Below are positions 55,229 to 63,427 of a stretch of 64,000 nt of DNA, in pieces. The notes beneath the pieces were generated by a model. The model searched no databases, was not told the origin of the DNA, and was given only the letters and a program-made list of their open reading frames with translations. The DNA lies in NCBI GenBank assembly GCA_965217125.1, contig OZ244244.1, positions 186,001 to 250,000 of the forward strand. The letters are read 5' to 3'. Position 1 is the stretch's first letter. Every line of letters starts with the position of its first letter. Source of the DNA: JAAOIF01 sp965217125 (GTDB lineage: Bacteria > Pseudomonadota > Gammaproteobacteria > PS1 > Pseudothioglobaceae). A program made the position numbers and the translations under genes.

Positions 55229-55346
55229 AAAATACCAAGATTACCTAATTTTATTTGGTATCTACCTTGTTGCTAATAGTTTGCTATTGTTAAATGTCAA
55301 TGGCATTTATTTTGACGGTTGGACAGTAAACAGAGCCTTAGTTTGA
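55221..55346 (+). pseudogene. 5' stub of a membrane protein, probable former gtrC-type gene
   Basis: From a TTG at 55221, with GAAAGGA upstream and overlapping the gtrB stop, a frame of 41 codons encodes a hydrophobic N-terminus (YLILFGIYLVANSLLLLNV) and then GIYFDGWTV before it runs into a copy of asnB sequence and stops. It sits where the third gene of a gtrA-gtrB-gtrC cluster would be. The junction is at about 55328. Confidence 0.7.
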
Positions 55347-55473
55347 CTATAATTATGCAGCAGAATTATTACACACCCACCAACAAGGACAAGCAAATAA
55401 CACCCGTGAGATTAGGGCATTGATGGCACTTGAAATTTGGTTTAGAGAATTTTATTAAGGAGCAAAATGAAAG
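55328..55473 (+). repeat. Copy of the asnB 3' end, spacer and ribosome site
   Basis: These 146 bases repeat 47250-47394 with one inserted G (at 55341) and three substitutions, so about 97% identity. The copy spans the asnB tail, its stop, the AAGGAGC ribosome site and the first 7 bases of rfbF. It now gives the following membrane-protein gene its start region. It indicates a recombination event. Confidence 0.95.
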
Positions 55474-56432
55474 ATAAGTACCTATTAATAAGTAGCGCAC
55501 TTTTTATAGTGTACTGGTTATTTACTTTATTTGGATTAGTTGAATTTAATCTTTGGAATCAAGTTTTAAGTATTAAATATCCTAATCCTGATGCTAAAAT
55601 TCCTAGTTATATTTTTGGCATTCATCAACATGCCCCAAGATATGCTTTGGTATCGCCATTGTTTTGGTTGCATGACCAGATAGGCGTTTCCTATGATTGG
55701 CTATTTTCAATATTAGTACCCGTTCTATTAGCCCTATCTGTTTATATATTAACAATAACAATGATTAAAATAAACTATAAATCAATCAATTATTGGCACT
55801 CTTTATTGTTTTCTGTGGTTACTATAGGTATATCATTTTTTATGAACGGCAGAGCAATATTAGCTATTTTAGGGTCAGCAATTTTAGTTGGAATTTTGGT
55901 TGATTTTTTGAAAAGCAATAGTTGTAAAAATTTATTTATTAAACAATTTTTTGGATTTTGGTTAGTGAGCGTAACAAGTGGTGCTTATATTATTAGCTTT
56001 GTGTTCTTCTATTCGGTATTTTTATATTTTCTTATGCAAGGAAAGGTTCGCTTTTTATATTTGCGAGAAAAAATAGTGCAAACCGCTATCTTTAGTATTT
56101 TAGTATTGTTTTTTCATGGGTATTTACAGATTAATCTTGAATTTTTTGGCGGTGGATTTAATGGCGTTGCGGCAATGCTACATCATGGCTTTGGCTATAT
56201 TTTAGTAAATTTTAGTTTATTTAATTTATTCGCTGTATTGTTTGGACTCGTTGTTATATTAGCCACTGTGTATAGATATTTTCGTGAACAATGGATGCTG
56301 TTGTTTATTTTGTCAGTGTGCATCTTAGGCGGGGCATTTGGTTGGACTGCAATGATTGTAAGTTTGCCAGCATTTTTATTGTTATCTGCAATTTTAGCTA
56401 ATAAATTGCTGGCAAAAATTTGTTATGAATAA
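55467..56432 (+). CDS. Polytopic membrane protein, possible polymerase or GT-C enzyme
   Basis: A 321-residue protein with about eight to ten hydrophobic helices. I do not recognise a named family. A periplasmic-like stretch near residues 41-55 with SYIFGIHQHAPRYAL and another near 215 may hold the active site. Wzy-type polymerase or a GT-C glycosyltransferase are possibilities from context only. Its ribosome site and the first bases derive from the asnB/rfbF repeat, so its own 5' end may have been replaced. Confidence 0.7.
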   Translation: MKDKYLLISSALFIVYWLFTLFGLVEFNLWNQVLSIKYPNPDAKIPSYIFGIHQHAPRYALVSPLFWLHDQIGVSYDWLFSILVPVLLALSVYILTITMIKINYKSINYWHSLLFSVVTIGISFFMNGRAILAILGSAILVGILVDFLKSNSCKNLFIKQFFGFWLVSVTSGAYIISFVFFYSVFLYFLMQGKVRFLYLREKIVQTAIFSILVLFFHGYLQINLEFFGGGFNGVAAMLHHGFGYILVNFSLFNLFAVLFGLVVILATVYRYFREQWMLLFILSVCILGGAFGWTAMIVSLPAFLLLSAILANKLLAKICYE

Positions 56433-57648
56433 AAAAATAGTCTTTGTAACTTATGGTGGCGGGCATGTGAATATGCTGTTGCCGGTTATTAAACAATTAC
56501 AAAAAAGGTCAAATTTGGATTTAGTTGTATTAGGGCTAACAACAGCGGGGGCGACATTAAAGCAAAACAATATCCCATATATTGGTTTTAAAGATTTATT
56601 GGCAGATGATAATGATTATGCGCGCGAATGGGGCGAAAATTTAGTTAATAAGGACGACTTGCACCCAGCTATTTCTTACCAAGAATCAGTCGCTTATATG
56701 GGGCTGTCTTATGTTGATTTAGAAATCGAACACGGCACCGAAAAAGCAGCAGAAATCTTTGCAGATAGGGGACGTCTAAATTTTTTCCCGTTAAACACCC
56801 TTTGCAAATTTTTAAAGGCACAACGCCCTAATGTTGTTGTTGCCACTAATTCCCCAAGAGCTGAACAGTCCGCTATTACTGCCGCGGGAAAATTAAATAT
56901 ACCCTCTATATGTTTGGTCGATTTATTTATGTTGCATGATCAACAAAAAAAGATTCTTAGTCAGGCGAATTATGCCAATAAGGTTTGTGTTATATCTGAT
57001 TTTGCAAAACAGAATTTAATATCTGCTGGGCGTGATGCGGATGATATTATTGTTACAGGGAATACCGCCTTTGATCGTGCTGTTGAATATAGGGGAAAAG
57101 GTGGGCAGTTTAGAATTAAAAAAGCTTGGGGTAAAAAATCAAAGGTTATCCTATGGGCATCCAAAATTGAGTCTAATGATAATTCAGCTGCAAAGTTCTC
57201 AACAAATTTAGGGTTGTCAAGCGATATTGAAAAAAAATTAATTGATATTGTATCAACAAGAGAAAATTGGATTTTAGTGATTAGACCTCATCCAAGTGAA
57301 AAAAACAGAGAAGAAAGTTTATTGGAAAATGTTGAGTTAAGCAGCCCTTTGGATAACTTATATGAATTGTTGAGCTCGGTTGACGTCGTTGTTACAATAG
57401 CATCAACAGTTGGGCTTGAAGCATTATTATTTGATAAACCAGTCATTACTATTAATCTTTCCCCAGAGAACAACAATAGTTTTTTTTCCAAGATGGATAT
57501 TTCTCATAAAGTTGATAATGCAGTTGATCTAGAAAATACATTAGAAGAATTATTATCTGGCAATAATCAAACAGTTTATAAAAATCCATGTGCAAATGTT
57601 GGCAGTGCTACGATTAATTTCCTTTCTGTTATTGAAGAATACTTATAA
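56425..57648 (+). CDS. GT-B fold glycosyl- or glycerophosphotransferase-like protein
   Basis: A 407-residue protein beginning KIVFVTYGGGHVNMLLPVIK, a UDP-GlcNAc 2-epimerase/MurG-like GT-B start. The C-terminal half has RPHPSEKNREE, SVDVVVTIASTVGLEALLF and DKPVITINLS, resembling donor-binding regions of capsule/teichoic-acid-type transferases. It overlaps the membrane protein by 8 bases. The donor and acceptor are not determinable. Confidence 0.75.
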   Translation: MNKKIVFVTYGGGHVNMLLPVIKQLQKRSNLDLVVLGLTTAGATLKQNNIPYIGFKDLLADDNDYAREWGENLVNKDDLHPAISYQESVAYMGLSYVDLEIEHGTEKAAEIFADRGRLNFFPLNTLCKFLKAQRPNVVVATNSPRAEQSAITAAGKLNIPSICLVDLFMLHDQQKKILSQANYANKVCVISDFAKQNLISAGRDADDIIVTGNTAFDRAVEYRGKGGQFRIKKAWGKKSKVILWASKIESNDNSAAKFSTNLGLSSDIEKKLIDIVSTRENWILVIRPHPSEKNREESLLENVELSSPLDNLYELLSSVDVVVTIASTVGLEALLFDKPVITINLSPENNNSFFSKMDISHKVDNAVDLENTLEELLSGNNQTVYKNPCANVGSATINFLSVIEEYL

Positions 57649-57653
57649 TGCCT

Positions 57654-57723
57654 GTTATGAACAAAATAAATATATCTTTTTTTGGCTGACTAAAGAGTGT
57701 TGCGCTTATGATGTGAATCTAAG
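57654..57723 (+). repeat. Fragment shared with 59136-59205
   Basis: A stretch of about 60-70 bases (containing TGGCTGACTAAAGAGTGTT and TATGATGTGAAT) is present here and near 59136-59205. The second copy encodes MNEINISFWLTKECFSYDVN; here two extra T residues shift the frame. The parent gene is not in the window. Confidence 0.7.
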
Positions 57724-57975
57724 GTTAATGAGTTGTAGGGTTTTAAAAAAAGATATGGAATTTGCAATGCTTGATGAGTTGGTGAGACAATGTAAAATAA
57801 AAGGTATTTCTAAAATTATTGGCATTATTATAAAAGCGCTAAAAACAAGATAGTTTTATTACTTTATGAAAAATTTAGCCCTACATTAAGTGAAACAAAT
57901 AATGAAGACTCAGTTTGGGGATTAGATATTTCAACTTATGAGAATCAAAATAAATTTATAGGAGTTAGCAAGTGA
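57724..57975 (+). pseudogene. 3' remnant of an FkbH-like gene
   Basis: About 250 bases align with the last part of the intact FkbH-like gene (60817-61071). The remnant encodes LMSCRVLKKDMEFAMLDELV, matching LMSCRVLKRDMEFAMLDEVI, and ends YENQNKFIGV against YENKNKFIGV, with a frameshift and stop between (57851). The first 500 codons are missing. Confidence 0.85.
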
Positions 57976-58088
57976 GCGAAGAAGATATATTTGATGATGA
58001 GAGCTTAGTAATATGTAACAATACAAGTTCTGAGGACATAGAAGATTGGGATAGTTTAAATTATATTAATTTAGTGGAGATGGGTTGA
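57972..58088 (+). pseudogene. Truncated acyl carrier protein remnant
   Basis: From a GTG at 57972, a 38-residue frame corresponds to the acyl carrier protein at 61064 with an internal deletion near its start and a premature stop. IEDWDSLNYINLV retains the phosphopantetheine serine. Over about 38 bases the two copies differ by one base. The stop overlaps the methyltransferase start (TGATG). Confidence 0.82.
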
Positions 58089-58780
58089 TGAAGCATCAGG
58101 ATTATATATATTTAAAGGAAGATTATTACAAAAATAAAAAAGAGGCTTTTTCCTTTTTAATAAGTATTTTGAAAAAATCTAACAAACATGATTTTTCTTT
58201 ATTGGATTTAGGATGCTCAAGGGGTGAGCTACTTTATCACATAAAAAATGATTTACCAAATTATTCTAAATTATGTGGATTAGATTATTCTAAAGATCTA
58301 ATCGAGAATGCAAAAGGACAAAGCTTTTTAAAAGGTGTTGATTTTAAAATTGGGAATGCTCAAAATTTTGAGTTAAATCAGGAGTTCGATTTTATTATTT
58401 GTTCGGGGCTGGTTGGGTATTTTGATTCTCTAGATGAAATATTTAAAATGTTTAGTAAACATTTGAAAAAAGGAGGTACAGCACTTGTATTTAGCATATT
58501 TAATGAATTTGATGTAGATGTTCATGTAAAGTATAGAAACAATAAATACTTTGATCAATTTGAATCGGGCTGGAATATTCATTCTATTAATACAGCTAAA
58601 GCTACATTGAAAATTTTTGGATTGTTGTTGAAAGATACTCACAAGTTTCAATTATCATTTGATGATAAACCTAAAAAAGACCCTGCAAGGTCATGGACTC
58701 AATATATTGATGGGAATAAAAAATTTATAAATGGGTTAGGTCAAATTTACGATTTAACCTGTCTGGAAATTAATAAGTGA
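58088..58780 (+). CDS. Class I SAM-dependent methyltransferase
   Basis: A 230-residue methyltransferase. LLDLGCSRGELLYHI is SAM motif I (about residues 36-50), with FDFIICSGLVGYF as motif II. A TTG 3 bases upstream could extend it by one codon, but the ATG at 58088 overlaps the preceding stop and suits GGAG at 58076-58079. It occupies the position held by a GNAT gene in the intact cassette downstream, so it may be that cassette's substitute modifying enzyme. It methylates an unknown sugar or acyl group. Confidence 0.85.
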   Translation: MKHQDYIYLKEDYYKNKKEAFSFLISILKKSNKHDFSLLDLGCSRGELLYHIKNDLPNYSKLCGLDYSKDLIENAKGQSFLKGVDFKIGNAQNFELNQEFDFIICSGLVGYFDSLDEIFKMFSKHLKKGGTALVFSIFNEFDVDVHVKYRNNKYFDQFESGWNIHSINTAKATLKIFGLLLKDTHKFQLSFDDKPKKDPARSWTQYIDGNKKFINGLGQIYDLTCLEINK

Positions 58781-58799
58781 ATAATATTAGACTATCGAA

Positions 58800-59049
58800 A
58801 ATGAAAAAGAAATGAGTCAAGAGTTAGATTTATCTATTAGCTTTTTAGAAAAAATAGGTGTAGATATGAATAATTGGACAGCTTGTTATCCTTATGGCTC
58901 ATATGATGACCAATCAATTAAAATGCTAAAAGAAAGAGGTTGTAAGTTAGCGGTGACTACCGAAGTTGATATTGCTACAACAAATAAAGAGACAAGATTT
59001 ATTATGCCAAGATTAGATACGAATGATATACCAAAAGATAAAAACGAAA
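58800..59049 (+). repeat. 250-bp perfect direct repeat, copy 1
   Basis: Identical by eye over all 250 bases to 63033-63282, an offset of 4233 bases. The flanks differ on both sides. Such identity next to diverged FkbH and ACP copies indicates a recent duplication or gene conversion. Confidence 0.95.
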
Positions 59050-59264
59050 CACAGTTTTATAAAAATCAGTTTGGCTTTACTGATGTTCATAAAGTGATTT
59101 TATGGGCATCCCAATCTGAGCCTATTTCTCACCCGTTTATGAACGAAATAAATATATCTTTTTGGCTGACTAAAGAGTGTTTCTCTTATGATGTGAATTC
59201 AAGGATGATGGTTTTGGTTTGTAAAAAAAACAATGAATATTTTAATAAAATTACTTCACATTGA
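58800..59264 (+). pseudogene. 3' fragment of polysaccharide deacetylase joined to other debris
   Basis: Bases 58800-59049 are identical to 63033-63282, the last 83 or so codons of the intact deacetylase without its catalytic NodB part. From 59050 the sequence changes to an unrelated tail (KVILWASQSEP, then FWLTKECFSYDVN) that is also seen at 57654. A 150-residue frame (58812-59264) spans the junction. It has neither the Asp-Asp metal site nor a start region of the parent. Confidence 0.85.
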
Positions 59265-59301
59265 AGTAGCGTAAGTCAAAGAATGTTTTTAAAGGACAAA
59301 T

Positions 59302-61071
59302 ATGTTTAAGTATCAATTTGATAATGATTTTATTCTTAGAAAAAAGAAGTCTATAAAAAAAGAATTATTATTAAAAAAGAATTTAATAGAAAAGAATATA
59401 GCCATATTAGGCGGCTCAACCACATCAGAAATTAAAAATATATTAGAACTATTTTTATTAGATAATGGAATAAAACCAAACTTTTATGAGTCAGAATACA
59501 ATAAATATTATGAAGACGCTCTATTTGGTAATGAAAATTTAAATAAGTTTAATCCAGATATTGTTTATATACATACTACAAATCAGAATATTATTAAATA
59601 CTCAGAATTTAAAGATAGTGAAGACGATATAAAAACACTATTAGATAATGAAATACAAAGATATAAATCTATTTGGAATTCATTATCAAAATTTGATTGT
59701 GCTATTATCCAAAATAATTTTGACTATACAATTGATAGAAGTTTAGGTAATTTAGATTGTTATGATATACATGGTAAAACATATTTTATCAACCAATTAA
59801 ATAGTGAATTTTCCAAACAAGCAAGAGAAATAAAAAACTTATATATAAACGATATTAATTATTTATCTTCATATCTTGGATTAAAAAATTGGTTTGATAA
59901 GTCATTATGGCATCAAGCAAAATATGCTCTTAGCATAGATTCTATTCCTGAATTAGCTTTTAATATAAGTAAAATTATTAATGCTATTTTGAGTTCAACT
60001 AAAAAATGCTTGGTATTAGACCTTGATAATACTTGTTGGGGCGGTGTAATTGGTGATGACGGCATAGATGGCATTGATATAGGAATAGAGACAGCTCTTG
60101 CTGAATCATTTACAACATTTCAAAAATATGTTAAAGAGTTAAAACAAAGGGGAATAATCCTAGCAGCATGTTCTAAAAATGATTTTGAAAATGCTAAAGA
60201 AGGATTTGAACATCCTGAAAGTATATTAAAATTTGATGATTTTACATACTTTAAAGCTAACTGGCATCCTAAGCATAAAAATATTATGGATATAGCAAAA
60301 GAGATAAATATTGGAACTGATAGTTTAGTTTTTATAGATGATAATCCAGTAGAAAGAGATATTGTAGCTTCTCAGGTTCCAAGTGTAAGTGTTCCAAATG
60401 TCGGTAATGATGTTATATATTTTATAGACCATATAGATAGAAATGGATATTTTGAACCTATCTCATTATTAGCAGATGATATTAATAGAAATAAATATTA
60501 TGAAGATAATAAAAAAAGAACAGAAGAGGAATCTGTCTTTAAGTCTTATGATGATTTTTTAATCTCACTTAATATGACAGCCGAGATTAAATCTTTCTCT
60601 TCTATCTATTTAGATAGAATTACACAACTTACCAATAAAACAAATCAGTTTAACCTTACTACAAAAAGATATACAGCCAGAGAGATAGAAAATATTGCTT
60701 CTAGTGATAAGTATATAAAAATTTATGGGAAATTAACTGATAAATATGGAGATAATGGATTAATAGCAATAACTATTGGAGCAATTAAAAACAACCAATG
60801 TCATATATATTTATTGTTAATGAGCTGTAGAGTATTAAAAAGAGATATGGAATTTGCAATGCTTGATGAAGTGATTAGAATATGTAAAGAAAAAGGAGTA
60901 TCTGAAATTATAGGTTATTATAATAAAAGTCCAAAAAATAGTATGGTTTCAGGTTTATATAAAAGATTTGGATTTTTACAAATTGATTGTATAAATGAGG
61001 ATACTATTTGGAGACTAGATATTACTAATTATGAGAATAAAAATAAATTCATAGGAGTTAAAAGTGAGTAG
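59302..61071 (+). CDS. FkbH-like HAD-family protein
   Basis: A 589-residue FkbH-type protein. The N-terminal part (about 30-230) resembles the SGNH-like region with LGGSTTSEIKN. The HAD core follows, with LVLDLDNTCWGGVIGDDG near residue 236 and FIDDNPVERD near 350. The C-terminal region (LMSCRVLKRDMEFAML) looks acyltransferase-like. FkbH proteins load glyceryl or related C3 groups on an acyl carrier protein, which is the next gene (8-base overlap). In polysaccharide loci they prepare acyl decorations. Base composition is more AT-rich than the rfb genes, suggesting acquisition. Confidence 0.9.
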   Translation: MFKYQFDNDFILRKKKSIKKELLLKKNLIEKNIAILGGSTTSEIKNILELFLLDNGIKPNFYESEYNKYYEDALFGNENLNKFNPDIVYIHTTNQNIIKYSEFKDSEDDIKTLLDNEIQRYKSIWNSLSKFDCAIIQNNFDYTIDRSLGNLDCYDIHGKTYFINQLNSEFSKQAREIKNLYINDINYLSSYLGLKNWFDKSLWHQAKYALSIDSIPELAFNISKIINAILSSTKKCLVLDLDNTCWGGVIGDDGIDGIDIGIETALAESFTTFQKYVKELKQRGIILAACSKNDFENAKEGFEHPESILKFDDFTYFKANWHPKHKNIMDIAKEINIGTDSLVFIDDNPVERDIVASQVPSVSVPNVGNDVIYFIDHIDRNGYFEPISLLADDINRNKYYEDNKKRTEEESVFKSYDDFLISLNMTAEIKSFSSIYLDRITQLTNKTNQFNLTTKRYTAREIENIASSDKYIKIYGKLTDKYGDNGLIAITIGAIKNNQCHIYLLLMSCRVLKRDMEFAMLDEVIRICKEKGVSEIIGYYNKSPKNSMVSGLYKRFGFLQIDCINEDTIWRLDITNYENKNKFIGVKSE

Positions 61072-61306
61072 AGAAGAAATATTTAATGGCGTTCAAAATA
61101 TATTTAGAGATATATTTGATGACAATGATTTAATTATAAGTGACAGCACAAATTCAGATGAAATAGAAGATTGGGATAGTTTAAATCATATTAATTTAGT
61201 AAGTGCAATTGAAAAAGAATTTAAAATAAGGTTTGCTCTTAGAGAACTGATGACATTAAAAGATGTTGGTGCTATGGTCGATTTAATGGTTAAAAAATTA
61301 AAATAG
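61064..61306 (+). CDS. Acyl carrier protein
   Basis: An 80-residue carrier starting with GTG inside the FkbH gene. IEDWDSLNHINLVSAIEKEF contains the DSL serine for phosphopantetheine. The rest is acidic and helical, as expected. It would carry the acyl group loaded by the FkbH-like protein for transfer by the GNAT-like protein. Confidence 0.93.
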   Translation: MSREEIFNGVQNIFRDIFDDNDLIISDSTNSDEIEDWDSLNHINLVSAIEKEFKIRFALRELMTLKDVGAMVDLMVKKLK

Positions 61307-61328
61307 AAAAATAAAGGAACTTTTTCTG

Positions 61329-62324
61329 ATGCTAAAAATTAGATTTGCCAAATTATCAGATACTGTTAATATTATGAAATTTATTCATACCTATTGGAAA
61401 AAAAATCATATATTATCAAGGGATAAAAGATTATTTTTATATGAATATCAAAATAAAAGCAGAATAAATTTTGTCATTGCAGTTGATAATAAAAATAATA
61501 TATATGGAGTATTGGGATTTATTAAGTCCTCAGATAATGGAGATATTTGGGCTGCATTATGGAAAGCTATTAAGCATGAAAGTCATCCTATGCTAGGAAT
61601 AGAACTACTTCAACATTTAAGAGATTCTTCAAGTTATAATATACTAACAAGTATAGGACTAAATACTAATACATTATCTATATATAATTATCTTGGAATT
61701 TATGTTAATTATTTAAACCAATATATTATTATCAATAGAAATATACAAAATTTTAATATTCTCAAAGTTGATAATATTGATTCTATCAAACAAATAAACT
61801 TTATAAAAAACTCGCAATACACTCTTATCAAAATTAAAGAGGATGAATTGAATTTTAATTTTGATAGCCAAGAATATATACCACATAAAGATAAAAGCTA
61901 TTTTATAAAAAGGTATTTTAATCATCCAATATATAAATATGATGTTTATGGAATTTTTAAGGAAAAAATATTGACTTCTGTAATTGTTACTAGAGAAATA
62001 GCTGTAGAGAATAGTAGAATTTTAAGAATCATGGATTATCTTGGAGATGAAAATGAAATTACATATATATCAAAAAATTTATATCAAATAGTTCTAAATA
62101 ATGGTTATGAATATGTTGATTTTATGTGCAAAGGTTTTGATGATAAAAACTTAGTTAAAGCTGGTTTTACAAAAATTGACATAGAATCTGACAAAATAGT
62201 TGCACCAAATTATTTTGCACCATTTGTTCAAAAAAATATAAAAATAAATTTTTATGCAGATACTAAAGATGTTGATAAATTAAGAATATGTAAAGCAGAT
62301 GGCGACCAAGATAGACCAAATTAA
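61329..62324 (+). CDS. GNAT-like acyltransferase
   Basis: A 331-residue protein. The N-terminal MLKIRFAKLSDTVNIMKFIH is typical of a GNAT fold, and the C-terminal region (NNGYEYVDFMCKGFDDKNLVK area) suggests a second GNAT-like half. It likely transfers the ACP-bound acyl group to an amino sugar. It is very rich in Ile, Asn and Lys. It lies between the ACP and deacetylase genes. Confidence 0.72.
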   Translation: MLKIRFAKLSDTVNIMKFIHTYWKKNHILSRDKRLFLYEYQNKSRINFVIAVDNKNNIYGVLGFIKSSDNGDIWAALWKAIKHESHPMLGIELLQHLRDSSSYNILTSIGLNTNTLSIYNYLGIYVNYLNQYIIINRNIQNFNILKVDNIDSIKQINFIKNSQYTLIKIKEDELNFNFDSQEYIPHKDKSYFIKRYFNHPIYKYDVYGIFKEKILTSVIVTREIAVENSRILRIMDYLGDENEITYISKNLYQIVLNNGYEYVDFMCKGFDDKNLVKAGFTKIDIESDKIVAPNYFAPFVQKNIKINFYADTKDVDKLRICKADGDQDRPN

Positions 62325-62336
62325 AATTAGGAAAAA

Positions 62337-63311
62337 ATGAATAACAATTTAACAATAGTAATGTATCACTATATTAGAGATTTAAAAAACTCAAGATACC
62401 CTGATATAAAAGGTTTAGATATTAATTTATTTAAAGAACAAATTGATTATATGCGAAAACACTACCATATAATCACAATGGAAGAAGTGATTCATAGTAT
62501 TGACAACCAAGTTAAGATACCAGAAAAATCTGTATTATTAACATTTGATGATGCCTATTCTGACCATTACAATAATGTATTCCCTATTTTAGATAAATAC
62601 AAACTTCAAGGCAGTTTTTACACACCATCAAAAGCCATTACAGAACATACCGTATTGGATGTCAATAAAATACATTTTATTTTGGCTTCTGTTGAAGATA
62701 AATTAAATTTGCTCAATGATTTAAAAAAGTTAGTAAAAATTTATCAAAAAGAATATCAACTTGAAGGCTTTAATTATTACTATAAAAAGTTAGCACAAAA
62801 ATCTCATCTTGATACCAAAGATGTAATATTTATCAAGAGATTGCTTCAAGTAGAATTAGTTGAAGAACTTAGAATTAAAATTGTTGATACACTTTTTGAA
62901 AAATATATAGGAATGAGTGAAGATACCTTTAGCAGAGAACTATATATGAATGAAGAACAACTAAAACATATGCTCAGAAGTGGTCAGCATATTGGAAATC
63001 ATGGTTATAATCATTATTGGTGGAATAGCCTTAATGAAAAAGAAATGAGTCAAGAGTTAGATTTATCTATTAGCTTTTTAGAAAAAATAGGTGTAGATAT
63101 GAATAATTGGACAGCTTGTTATCCTTATGGCTCATATGATGACCAATCAATTAAAATGCTAAAAGAAAGAGGTTGTAAGTTAGCGGTGACTACCGAAGTT
63201 GATATTGCTACAACAAATAAAGAGACAAGATTTATTATGCCAAGATTAGATACGAATGATATACCAAAAGATAAAAACGAAATGCCTAATAATTGGTATA
63301 GTAAGGCATAA
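62337..63311 (+). CDS. Polysaccharide deacetylase (NodB-like)
   Basis: A 324-residue deacetylase. LLTFDDAYSDHYNNVFPIL carries the Asp-Asp metal site (about 77-95), and GQHIGNHGYNHYWW the HxxxH-type metal ligands (about 218-231). It removes N-acetyl or acyl groups from a sugar precursor, perhaps making room for the acyl group handled by FkbH/ACP/GNAT. The last 83 or so codons are duplicated upstream. The C-terminal MPNNWYSKA may not be ancestral, as the duplicated copy continues differently. Confidence 0.9.
   Translation: MNNNLTIVMYHYIRDLKNSRYPDIKGLDINLFKEQIDYMRKHYHIITMEEVIHSIDNQVKIPEKSVLLTFDDAYSDHYNNVFPILDKYKLQGSFYTPSKAITEHTVLDVNKIHFILASVEDKLNLLNDLKKLVKIYQKEYQLEGFNYYYKKLAQKSHLDTKDVIFIKRLLQVELVEELRIKIVDTLFEKYIGMSEDTFSRELYMNEEQLKHMLRSGQHIGNHGYNHYWWNSLNEKEMSQELDLSISFLEKIGVDMNNWTACYPYGSYDDQSIKMLKERGCKLAVTTEVDIATTNKETRFIMPRLDTNDIPKDKNEMPNNWYSKA
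63033..63282 (+). repeat. 250-bp perfect direct repeat, copy 2
   Basis: Partner of 58800-59049. It lies inside the intact deacetylase and stops 26 bases before its stop codon. Confidence 0.95.
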
Positions 63312-63427
63312 AAACTAACTAATAGCACTATAAATACAATAGATGATAGTTTATAAAAAGAAAAAATAATAAATAATTTTGGGTCATGACAACTTAAGCA
63401 TATATAAAAATATGTTAAAGTGTTGTT

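Noticed and set aside
57590..57853. 87-codon frame spanning the end of the GT-B gene and the FkbH remnant
   Set aside because: It begins inside the GT-B gene in another frame and joins unrelated debris; it is better described as pseudogene sequence.
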